Made by a program: the position numbers and the translations under genes. A stretch of 51,238 nucleotides of DNA, taken from a virus. This document shows positions 16,601 through 26,200 of this stretch, piece by piece. The stretch spans positions 1 to 51,238 of IMG/VR virus record IMGVR_UViG_3300027131_000004; one strand, 5' to 3'. Positions within the stretch are counted from its first letter, which is position 1, and every line of letters begins with the position of its first letter. Below the pieces are notes generated by a model. That model worked only from the letters and a program-made list of their open reading frames with translations. It did not search any database and had not been told where the DNA came from.

Positions 16601-17634
16601 AAGATAAACAAGCTAGACAAAGAGAGTTTCCTGCAACTGTAAGATGGTCGCAGAATCTTGAGTTTAATAGTAATGTCAATGGATTGAATAGGTTTTTATA
16701 CTTAGATTTTAAAGACCTAGATGCTTCATTTGGTCCTATTAAAAGATTAAGTGTTAGGGATAGAATGCTGAGAACTTATCAAGAGGATAAGGTTGGTATG
16801 CTCCCTGTCTATCAGTCAATTATTACAAACGCTGCTGGTGGAACGGATTTGACACTATCTACCGAGCTATTTAATAATGTCCAGTACTATGCTGGTAATT
16901 ATTCTATAGGTAATGCTACGGGAAGCTTGGTGTCTGATTCTTATGCAGATTATTTTATAGATGATATACGAAAAGCTGTTTGCCGTCTTGGATTAGAAGG
17001 TATCACACCGATATCCATTACTACAAATATGAACTCTTGGGCTACAGAAAATATCCTTGATGATGCTAAGTATGTTGCTGGATACGACTCTTCTAACAGA
17101 AGTGTTATATTCTCAAGTGAGAAGGGTAGTAATAAGTTCACTATATGCTATTCTGAGAGAACCGAGAGATTCGATTCCTTCTATACATACTACCCGTACA
17201 CAATTAATTCTCTGAATAACAGACTGTACACTTCTTTTAATACTGGAACTTTATGGGAGCACAAGAGTAATGTTAGCTACTGCAACTTCTATGGAGTTCA
17301 GAATGATGCTAAAATAAGGGTGATTCTAAATGAGAATCCTATTGTAAAGAAGATATTTATGACCTTTACGGAAGTGGCAAATAGTTTATGGGTTGCTGAT
17401 TATGTGAAAGGGGCTGCAAACGTGCTAGATTCGTCTATACCGTATTCATTTTTTAGAAATCAAGAAGGGTTCTTTAATGCTCCTTTCTTGAGGGATAGCG
17501 GAGCTGCTACGCCAACAACGGGTAAGCCGATAAGAGGAAACTGGTGTATTATGGAATTAAAAGCTTTAACCCCGTCTAATTATGTAACTTTGCTTATGCT
17601 CAAATATGGGTATAACGAATCAAAGATAAATTGA
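13681..17634 (+). CDS. Tail nozzle / stabilisation ('muzzle')-like protein
   Basis: A 1317-aa protein. The N-terminus (MAQFSQPKSINGGLNTDYDN, then LPSGDYIDARNI) is the usual opening of podoviral stabilisation or tail-nozzle proteins, where strands from DARNI-type repeats begin a beta-propeller. The rest is beta-rich with many Thr/Ser/Tyr/Asn and no helical coil, consistent with beta-propeller plus beta-sandwich domains. A Gly/Ser-rich variable insertion lies at ~650-760. Proteins of this type cap the tail tube below the connectors. Starts two bases after the adaptor stop. Function is moderately certain from the N-terminus and the order of genes. Confidence 0.65.
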   Translation: MAQFSQPKSINGGLNTDYDNELLPSGDYIDARNISTYGGVNNIVGNAEIQLKDLDGSTNFFLTSSHVVVGSVTNTLRDSIIYLIAHTGGNHLITEYNQITNIHSIIVKCGTNAQSAAINLSTTVQCHNPRIINRADTSEEGDLLFWLDKDGVPRKLNIRKAKTLGYFGNIIEEFTTVIKKPPMFSPSNVNLVRVSDGSLIVQNKMYQFAYRYIYDDYEKSVFSPISNTLIPYYIFNETNIIPTDTSIGYNAVRFTIQSGSANVKEIEVIYREYFDGIWSNFYTIDTIVSTGSPITYTFTGAGQKIPLDNSEAPDVLQFDYVPISAKAQEVVNGNVITYGNFKEGYNKSNISSTVGLTSSNYVSDNKMFFDDNLNPASNMILNPGGKYKIGVVYLDEHGRNVGVFTGNSMVVDVPHIHWSPSLLAAGTGTAWWNTRQTYLPYIQISSAAPSWAKYFRLAITEDNNYESEVITDVIDFKYGALSTSGLTCSLTNISILPQPNGGPAADIPFYKSYGSHQFLKVTYSNCDTNAPTTSYYDISLNPHSLTYRNKPINDPGRMIFEYKKLVSAVENTDYTVTVNTPPQAGGYTNSIPTNDFQPTIISPSGQSTVWTVEWRYVGSTNTYQDVRLQVYYTGSIYGAARLPSDPTAYINLTNPDTIVPNQNFLFYTDYRVLNSGDYISQAFIYSANEYAQGASGTVTVTNTSADIIYVSSGGASVAINPGASAQISVQYGYTISAYKYQTVTGSVSDSYVTVTIVNSGVLPSNDQTVPRQLALRINNLGYTFQSGDEISIVYDYYKNKLQSGAYDGIGINEKVFKVIDLLIDPEFYESNGTTVTLDGNWIQVDESAKDFMTACGDTSGATQIIGLKAKILRRKKITSTGSQGDVFYELPHTFLCSSYVAGTQIEMTLAGDSMFKSDYVVLEGSTATPVGGKTDSVQRVFYSSVPTKNYLIQEDNLSPLFLTKINKNGRPAVEDKQARQREFPATVRWSQNLEFNSNVNGLNRFLYLDFKDLDASFGPIKRLSVRDRMLRTYQEDKVGMLPVYQSIITNAAGGTDLTLSTELFNNVQYYAGNYSIGNATGSLVSDSYADYFIDDIRKAVCRLGLEGITPISITTNMNSWATENILDDAKYVAGYDSSNRSVIFSSEKGSNKFTICYSERTERFDSFYTYYPYTINSLNNRLYTSFNTGTLWEHKSNVSYCNFYGVQNDAKIRVILNENPIVKKIFMTFTEVANSLWVADYVKGAANVLDSSIPYSFFRNQEGFFNAPFLRDSGAATPTTGKPIRGNWCIMELKALTPSNYVTLLMLKYGYNESKIN

Positions 17635-18077
17635 TGAGTGGAGACATCATCATAAGGGAGAACGATGACAGGGTGGATGAGCTTGAGGCTTTTATGGCTG
17701 ATAATTATCAGACTATAGATTTGCCTCTTGTACATAGGTTTACCTCCGGCATGTATATCAGAGAGATATTTATGCCAGCAGGTAGCTTAGTTACGAGCAA
17801 GATTCACAAGACCGAACACCCGTTTACTGTCTCCAAAGGAAAAGTGGCTGTGTCTATTGATGGAAAGGAATGGGAGGAGTTTGAGGCACCGTACACAGGG
17901 ATAACGAAGCCGGGAACGAGAAGGATATTGTATATCATAGAGGATTGCATATGGACGACATATCATGTCAACCAAAGTGATTCTCAGGATTTAGAGGAGA
18001 TTGAGGAGAGATTGATAGAAAAGAGAGAAAATGATTTGTTAAAAACTGTATTGGAAAATAAAAAAATAGAGTTATGA
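17634..18077 (+). CDS. Cupin-domain protein in the tail operon
   Basis: A 147-aa protein. The start ATG 17634 sits in a TGATG overlap with the tail-nozzle stop. The middle has a cupin-like beta-barrel pattern: IREIFMPAGSLVTSKIHKTE, then PFTVSKGKVAVSID, and PGTRRILYIIED. His residues at HKTEHP may form part of a metal site. The C-terminus is a charged helix. Small single-cupin proteins of this kind recur next to tail genes of phages from several hosts; their role is not established. It may modify or bind a glycan, or act as a chaperone. Family assignment is fairly safe, function is not. Confidence 0.6.
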   Translation: MSGDIIIRENDDRVDELEAFMADNYQTIDLPLVHRFTSGMYIREIFMPAGSLVTSKIHKTEHPFTVSKGKVAVSIDGKEWEEFEAPYTGITKPGTRRILYIIEDCIWTTYHVNQSDSQDLEEIEERLIEKRENDLLKTVLENKKIEL

Positions 18078-18946
18078 GTTTCGCAACAATAGCAATAGTA
18101 GGTGGTGCAACAGCACTTGCAGCAGGTGGTGTTGGAATCGCATCTGGTGCTTCTAGAACAAAAAAGGCTAAGAAGCAAATTGCTGGTCTTGAGTCTAAGG
18201 AGCCTGCTTACAATATACCAGACTTCTATAAGCAAAACATTCTAAAAGCTGAAGAAGCTTCTAGAAAGCAAATGGATTTAGCTAACCAGATGGCTGGTTT
18301 AGGTACTGACTTTGCTAAAAAACTTCAAGAAGACCAAAAGAGATTTGCAGAGCAATATACCGCTGGTGCAGAAAAAGGGGCAGCTGACATAGAAAGACTG
18401 GGCAAAATGGCTATGATGAGAGGATTAGGTCCTGCTGGTCAGATGGGTGCAGATATTATAGCACAACAGGGTGCTGGTGCTCTTAAGAGTGCTACAGACC
18501 GTAGAATGGGTGGTGCTATGGCTGGCGGACTTCTGAGACAACAACAACAAGGAATCAATTCCTTAGTAGGTCAAGCATATCAAGCTCAAACTGCAGGATT
18601 AGGTCAGTATATGGGTGCTAAACAATATGGAGTTGGATTAAGACAGCAGGCTTTAGGGCTTGGATACCAAACCGGAGTAGAGGCTGGAAGGCTTGGATTT
18701 GGTGCACAGATGTCTGGATTAGAGGCTGTTCAGAAAGCCGGATTAACTGGATTTGGATTAACCTCTCAAGCTGGAAACATGTTGGCACAGGCTGAACTAA
18801 TGAAGCAGCAAGCTGATTGGGAAAAGTGGGCAAACAAATATCAATCCGCTAGAGCAGACTTAGCTCAGGGAAGAGCTCAGACATCTTCTGCTCTTGGTGC
18901 TTTGACTCAGCTTGGCGGAACAGCAATGGGAATGTATAAAGGCTAA
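18074..18946 (+). CDS. Putative internal virion / DNA-ejection protein (Gly/Ala-rich)
   Basis: A 290-aa protein overlapping the cupin stop by four bases. It opens with a hydrophobic Gly/Ala segment (IAIVGGATALAAGGVGIASG, ~6-25) that could insert in membrane. A basic patch, a long coiled region, and a Gln/Gly-rich repetitive C-terminal half (several GLGxQ/GLxxQ motifs) follow. Similar architecture is seen in ejected internal proteins such as T7 gp14-like or P22 gp7/gp20-like proteins. Location before the 427-aa and 2780-aa proteins supports one ejection module. Inferred, no exact family. Confidence 0.55.
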   Translation: MSFATIAIVGGATALAAGGVGIASGASRTKKAKKQIAGLESKEPAYNIPDFYKQNILKAEEASRKQMDLANQMAGLGTDFAKKLQEDQKRFAEQYTAGAEKGAADIERLGKMAMMRGLGPAGQMGADIIAQQGAGALKSATDRRMGGAMAGGLLRQQQQGINSLVGQAYQAQTAGLGQYMGAKQYGVGLRQQALGLGYQTGVEAGRLGFGAQMSGLEAVQKAGLTGFGLTSQAGNMLAQAELMKQQADWEKWANKYQSARADLAQGRAQTSSALGALTQLGGTAMGMYKG

Positions 18947-18950
18947 TAAT

Positions 18951-20234
18951 ATGAGTAGAAGACTTGAAGTAATACCAACTGGGTATATAGACTATGGTGC
19001 TGCTGCACAAAAGTTCATGACTGGGTTTCAGCAGGGCAGAGCTATGCTTATGCAAGAAGAGGAAAGACAAAGACGCTTGCAGGAACTTGAGAATCAAAGA
19101 GCATCTATAGCTAATACTATATTCAGACAGCATCAAGCTGACGTAGAAAGATTCGGCACAGACCTTTCTACTTCAGAGAAGCAAGCTTTTACTGCTCAGT
19201 TTGATGGAATTATGGAAGCCAATCGTGGCGTTCAAGATTTTATTTTGAAGGGTGGTAAGGTTAATTCATCTGAATATATAGCACTTCAAGATGCTATAGA
19301 AAAACAGAAGAAAGACTTACAGATGCGAATAGGTGCGATAAAAGAGATAAAAGACGGCATGTCGCAGATAGTAACTCTTCAAAAATCAAAGTATGAGGGA
19401 TTTGATGGAGACGCAGCTACCTTGACAGATATGTACAACCGTGTTCTTAAAGGAAGCTATATACCTTCTATAGATATTCCAAATAAAACATCTATTACGC
19501 AAAAAGCATTTGTTGCACCGGGTGTTGTATACGAATCATATATTCCAAAGATTTCTGTTAATCAGCAAGACCATGTGGTAAAAGATTCTAATAAAAAAAT
19601 TATAAGAACAGAGAAAAAGCAGATGCCTGTTTATTCTGATTTGGAGACAGTTGCATATGATGCCGTAAATGCTCCATCTGTTAATTCGTCTGGTGTAATG
19701 AGGGATTTCAATAATTTCAAAACATTGAATAAGGATGGTCTGACTAAGGATTATCAAACCAGATACGATTTGTACAAAATGTACATGAAGGACAGCAACA
19801 AGCCTGAGAAAGAAATTAAGGACTTCCAGCCAGTTGACTATGTAATGATGGAGATGATTGCTAGGAAGTATAAGCCTGCACCAGATGAAGCGGAGAGATT
19901 CTATAAAGAAAGCTCTGGTCGTGGTGGCGGTGGTACTATTTCAGCTGAACAAGCAGCATTAATGAACAAGATGATTGCAGACTATTTTAGCGGAGATGCT
20001 AAAAAGAGGACTGGCGTTGTTGACAAACTAGCTGGAGGATTAAAGACCAAAGGATGGTCTATGGGCTTCAAAAATAATGCATTCGATGCCAGTAAAGGAG
20101 CCGATGAGTGGAATGAAAAGGGTATAAATTACAAGATTGGTATTAATGAAAACAACGAAAATAGGTCTGCATTGATGGCGGTAATTAAAGCTTATTTCTC
20201 CGCAATAGGAAGTGCTGGAGTTATGCAACGATAA
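18951..20234 (+). CDS. Putative internal virion protein (coiled coil)
   Basis: A 427-aa protein. I start at ATG 18951, right after the previous stop; upstream in-frame codons overlap that gene. Residues ~30-160 are Gln/Glu/Arg-rich helices, probably coiled coil. The C-terminal half has a GRGGGG linker near residue 320. No enzyme motif is visible. It is encoded between a Gly-rich membrane-active-looking protein and the giant polyvalent protein, so a cargo or ejection role in the virion is likely, but this rests on position. Confidence 0.55.
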   Translation: MSRRLEVIPTGYIDYGAAAQKFMTGFQQGRAMLMQEEERQRRLQELENQRASIANTIFRQHQADVERFGTDLSTSEKQAFTAQFDGIMEANRGVQDFILKGGKVNSSEYIALQDAIEKQKKDLQMRIGAIKEIKDGMSQIVTLQKSKYEGFDGDAATLTDMYNRVLKGSYIPSIDIPNKTSITQKAFVAPGVVYESYIPKISVNQQDHVVKDSNKKIIRTEKKQMPVYSDLETVAYDAVNAPSVNSSGVMRDFNNFKTLNKDGLTKDYQTRYDLYKMYMKDSNKPEKEIKDFQPVDYVMMEMIARKYKPAPDEAERFYKESSGRGGGGTISAEQAALMNKMIADYFSGDAKKRTGVVDKLAGGLKTKGWSMGFKNNAFDASKGADEWNEKGINYKIGINENNENRSALMAVIKAYFSAIGSAGVMQR

Positions 20235-20240
20235 ATCTAC

Positions 20241-20248
20241 TATCTTTG
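20241..20248 (+). promoter_or_regulatory. -7 promoter element for the giant virion protein
   Basis: TATCTTTG, the same octamer as at 4759 and 9924, lies 16 bases before ATG 20265. AAGGAT just before the start may also help ribosome binding. Confidence 0.6.
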
Positions 20249-20264
20249 TTAATATAACAAGGAT

Positions 20265-23200
20265 ATGAATTTTGAACAAAATTTTAGCCCTTTAGACACA
20301 GAGAGTTCCGAGTATCAATCTATAAATATAGTACCACTCGTAGAGCCTATTTCTAATCAAACAGACCAAGAGGAGCCTAAGCTACCTTCACTATCTGAGA
20401 AAGCTAAAGGAGTAAAGGATACTATGCCCCCACAGGTTAAGGCTCCAAACTTTGAGAACCTTAAGCTGACTACATGGAAACAGACTGGTGGTCAAAAAAT
20501 AATTGATGTTGTTATTACTCCTCAGATACAATCTGTATACGATTCATTTAAGTACTCTCAGGATTATATCAATGCTGTAATTAAGGATAAATTAGATACC
20601 CTACCACAACAATCACAAGAAAGAGAAAATCTTAGAGGATATATCTACAAAGCCAATGAGGCTAATACCGTAGAAACAGGTGCTGTCAGAACAGAACTCG
20701 TTTACAATATGATGAACGAATTTTCTGACATTCAAACTAATAATAGAACAAGAGATTCATTTATAAGAAGCCAATATAGTCCAGCGTATCACTCCGAGTC
20801 GAAAGCACTCAGGGATGAGTACGAATCTTCTGAGCTAAAGGGTTTGCTTTCAAAAAGACAATACTCTGCCCTTAAATCTCTTTCATATGGAAAGCAGGCA
20901 GACTATCAAGAATATATCAAGGTTATAACCGATGATAAAGCTTCTGCAGTAGACAAGGAGTTAGCGTTACTTAACCTAGATAGAATAGGAACAGGTATAG
21001 ATTTAGACGCTTCTACTAAACTGATATTTGACGCTAAATCTGGTCAGATTGATAAATCAAAAATCAATGAAGGAGTAAATCTATACAACAAGTCTACATC
21101 AGATTTTGCATCGGTTGACGAAAAGATAAAAACACTTGAGCTTAATAATCCATACAATCTAACAGTAGCTAAAGGGATATTTAATCGTGCTATTCAAAGA
21201 GGATTAGCCGTAGGTGCTTCTGCGGATATATTAAACGTATCATCAGAATCAAGTGGAATAGATTACAACAGACTTGCTGATTTGCAAAGAATGCAACAGG
21301 AAGCAAGAAGTTCAAAAGCATTTGAGGATTGGCATAAGAACCCAACATTTGAAAACTTCTCTAAGAACCCAATAGGAATCATTGCTGAGATGTCTCTTGA
21401 GAGCCTTGTGGCAATGTATTATCATGGTGCTTCAAGGATAGCTGCTGGCGTAACCGCTGGTGCAACCGCTGGTAGTGTTGTTCCGGGTGCCGGAACTGCA
21501 GTAGGTGCTGGGTATGGAGTTATGGCTGGTATGGGTGTAACGTCCTTGAATCTTGAGTATAGCGGTCAAATACTTGAGGGTATAGCAGCTGCAGGGTATA
21601 ACACATCATCTGCGGAGGATTTACAAAAAGCATTTCAGGATAAAGCATTAATAGATAAACTAAAGGCAGACGGATATAAGAAGGGTATACCAGTAGCATT
21701 ATTGGATATGCTCAGTATGGGTGTGGCTGGTAAAATAGTAACTAAAACTGGTAAAACTGTAGGCGGTAAGATTATCGGAGGATTAGCGGAGTTGGGAATG
21801 CAAGCTACTACAGGCATGGCTGGGGAAGCTACAGGTCAATTAGTGGTGTCTGGTAAGATTACCAGCATGGCTGATATATACGCAGAAGGTATGGGTGAGA
21901 TTGGTCCGGGTGTTGTAGAAACTGCATTTGGTACAGTTCAAGAAAACGCTAAAAATAATAAGCCTATTAGCAAAAAAGACTTAGCCATCGTAATAGATGG
22001 TATGGGTCTTCAAAAGGCATACGATAATATAGATGTATTAATTGGTTCTGGGCAAGTAACTGAGCAGGCTGGTCAGCAGTTAAAAGATGAGGCAAAAGCT
22101 TCATTTGAGAAAATGCAGAAGATGCCTCAGTTGCTTTCTGTAGATGCTAAGTCTAAAATCATGGACTTGGTTGACAAGAGAGACGACCTTATTAAGAAGT
22201 CTGAAAATCTTGATGATGTATTTAAGAAAGAAGCAAAAGATTTAGCAGAGCAGTTAAATAAGAAGATACTAGAAATAGCTAACGAAGATATTAGTTCACA
22301 ACAAAAACAGAAAGAAAATGCCATTAAAGAAAGCGGTGGGACTCAGCAAAAAAGCGTTCCAGAAGGCGGTATCAGCCAATATCCGGGAACTGAAAAAGTC
22401 CAAGAACAAGCGACCACAGAAACAGATATTAGCAATCGCCCTATCGGCAGCACGGAAGAAGTAACACCACAGTTTCAAAAGACTGGTCCTATAACTATTC
22501 AATGGGAGAAGTCCCCAGAAGGGAAGGGAGACCCAAGTATTTCTTCTAGAAACCCAATAGTAGTTGAGGCAGCACAGAATCTGAAAGCAGGTAAGATTAG
22601 CAATGAGGAATATCGTGCTACTGTATCTGAGAATAGTCCAATAACGCCTATAACTAGGTTCTTTGACCCAGCTACTGAGCAAGAGGTAACGAATGCATTA
22701 AGCAAAGACAAAGTTGCTAAAGTAAATGCTACTATCTTAGATAATACTACAGTTGGTTTAAGGTTAGACATACCTGCATACTCTAATAATAATACATGGG
22801 TGGTATCTGTGCATGAAGGAGATACTAATGCTGGGAAGGCTATTTCTTATAGAAACGTAGCAAGAATTACAGATGTTACTTTTGGTGTAGAGCCAAAAGC
22901 TGCACTATCTATAGCCTCTGGAGTACCTAAGACTACTATCGGTAGAATGTTTGGGAAGTGGCAGAATATGGAAGGTGCTAACATGGAGCAGCAGGGTGAG
23001 AATGCAAAGAAGATTGTACAAGAAGTGGTAAATAATCCAGAGTGGGTACAGGTTGGAATGAATCCATTCCGACACTCCTATTTCTATGATAGGAGCAGTC
23101 AGCAGATGGGAAGACCTATAAAGTCTGCCCAAGAAGTTGTTCAGATAGGAGGACTTGTGTACGCTAAAAATCCTGAATACGGAAACTGGACAGATGAGTC

Positions 23201-26200
23201 TTACAGGGTAAAAGGAATGCTTGATTCAAAGGGTGCTCCTATTCAATTCCAGACAAGTAATACTGGTGCCAATGAAGTGTCAGATATTACCACACAAATG
23301 AATAAAACGGGTGAGAATGCGTTAGACTTTAAGGTTGACGATGCTGTGAAATCTACTGCAAAGGCAGATGTAAATAATTTGGTTTCAAGACAGGGTAATG
23401 CTGCGACTCCAGCAGTAGTAAATATATCTGACTTCATAGGTAAGCCTATCATGGTAACTATATCAGATGAGCTTACTACAGGTGATATTGTAAATCCAGC
23501 TACAGGGAATGTGATAAAGGGATTGATGGGTGGTATTGGATTTAACTACACACAGGGCAATACTGGTTTTGCTTGGGCATATACAGATGAGGCTACTGCA
23601 CAGGATACTCTGAATGCAGCTAAGGAGATATATAAGAAGAATCCAAGCCTATATCCAGATGGGATAGTCCCTGTTGCTGTTGTTAAGATGGGAACAGAGG
23701 CTATAAACTCAAATGAGGCTGTTTTTAGGGTACTTCTAGACAACCTAAACTCTTTACCAAAGGCTAACCTAAAGAACGCCTATAAGGCTCTGGTTGATGA
23801 TATAAAGCTTAATTTGGACAGGCTTTCAAATCTAGCTAAGACAAAAACATTATCTCCTAGTGAGAGAAATGCATTAAACGGATACAGACAACTAGCACAG
23901 GAATATCTAAAGCAAAATAAGTCCATTCAGGAAGTGGTAACAAATATTGCACAGCTCAATATTAACACAAGACCACTAATAATGGACAGAATAACCGCTG
24001 GTGAGGTTGGATTGCTTACGGATGTAAATAGGCTACGAGCAGATAAACCTGTTACAAAAGCATTGATGCAGGGGCTAGGAAAGGAAGATATTAAGAAAAT
24101 ACACTTAGGATGGATAACAGAACCACTTAGAGACCCTGCAATCAAGAATGTACCAGCTAGGCACGTTATAGGGTTTGTTGGCATAGACGCTACCGCTGAG
24201 ACAATAGAAAGGTCAAACCATCCTAACTACCCATTCTCTTTAAAAGGAAAGGGGCTTGGAGTAGTTGAGAATACAGCACATTTAGCCTCTGTTATGCCTA
24301 CTGCGTATGGTAATGCGGTAAAGAAAATAACTGATGCGGTGGCTGGTAACAAAAAGATTACACCTGCTGAATCTGTTAGTAGAGCTATGCCTTCTGGACT
24401 TGCTAATGCAATTTTCAGAGGAAAGAATATAGTGGAACAGGAATCAGAACTATCTAACTTGATGGGATTCCTAAACCTATCATTCCCGAATGTTACATTC
24501 TTTACAGACCAGCAATCATTTGAAGATATTATCGCATCTCCTGATGTGAAGAAATATGTTAAGGAAGGGGAGATTATTTACGGACTAACTACAGATGGTA
24601 AGATTTACTTAAATCCATCTATAGCTACTGCAAATACTGCAATACATGAGATGGGTCATATCTGGGTAGATTATATCCAGAACATGAAGCCTGAATTATT
24701 TAATAAGGGTATAGAATTAGCAGAGGGAACAGAAGAACTGGAGAAAGCGAAAGCACAGCTTGGTGACAACATAAACGCTAGAAAAGAAGCCCTTGCTATG
24801 CTTATTGGGAATCGTGGAGAAACGATTGTAAACGCTGCAAAGAAATCTAAGTTCAAAGAATGGCTGGTTGGTGTTTGGAAGTTCCTGCAAGAGCAGTTCC
24901 CTTCATTAAGAAACATGAATCCTGAGCAGATTGAATCTTTGACACTTGAACAATTTCTTGGAGGTGCATTAAAAGATATCTTATCAGGCAAACCAATCTC
25001 TGAGGTAAAAGAGGAATATGTGCAGATAGGTGCTGCAGCTCAGAAGATGAGTGATATTGTTCCTTTTGAATCACAATTACCAGAGGGCCCTCAAGGACCT
25101 AAACCAACAGGTGAGGTTGGTCCTGTAAAACAACCTTCTGGTGTTCCAGCTAAAAAGAAGTACGAGTGGGAATCATTTAAGAAACAACCGGGCATTCCGG
25201 GTGAAGAGATGATTAAGACATCCACAGGAAGATATGTGGCTACAGAATCTATGCGTGGTCAGATAATGGATAGAGATAGAACGCTGAAGGAAATTAAAAA
25301 GGCTACTCCTTCTCTATTGTCCAGAATAGTTGCTTCTGTTAAAGTCGGCATATTAGATAATCAGTATAACGTAATAAAACTACTTCAGTCTGTTGGTCGT
25401 TCTGGTGAGTTAGTCAAAGCATATCTTTTGACAAGAAATAGTGCTAGTACTACTGCTATGGCTATGGCTGAGGAGGCGGTAAAAAATATATTTGGCGGTC
25501 TATCCAAAACTAAAAAGTATGTCTTTGGAGATACATCAATATCTGAATATGTCCTATTTAATCAAATGATAGGATACCAAAGGGTAATATCTATTCAGAA
25601 ACAGATGGATGAGACTTATCAATTAATGACTCAGGCGTACAATAATATTAAAAGTGCTTTAGAAAATAATCCTAATGCAGATATTTCTCAAGATTTAAAA
25701 GAGTATAATAGGCATAAAAATAGACTTGTTGAGAATGGAATGATTGATGAGAAAGGTAATTATGTTGGAGAGTCTTTGGATACCGAGTTTGCACTAGGTC
25801 AGGTTACAGCTACACAAGCTTATAATTTATTACAGGAGGTAAGAAGTACTATTGGAGAAGAGGATTTCGCACAGTTGATGACTCGTTCTGAGGCATATAG
25901 CCAATACTTCAACTCAATGATGAAGAGTAGAATGGAGGCTGGATTAATTTCTCAGGATACCTATAACTATTTATCTAAATTCTTCTACGCACCAACAAGG
26001 TATATAAGCTCTATTATAGCAGACCCTATCTTATCTATGGCTCGTCCAACGACCTCTTATTCTAATGACAGGAGCCTTAAGATGAAGCAACTAAAGGGTG
26101 GTAGCGAAAGACTAAACGCAAGTGATTACGAGGGTTTATTAAAAGGAATCATATACGCTTCAGAGTATTCTATTGCCGAGAATAGGGCAACAAACAGATT

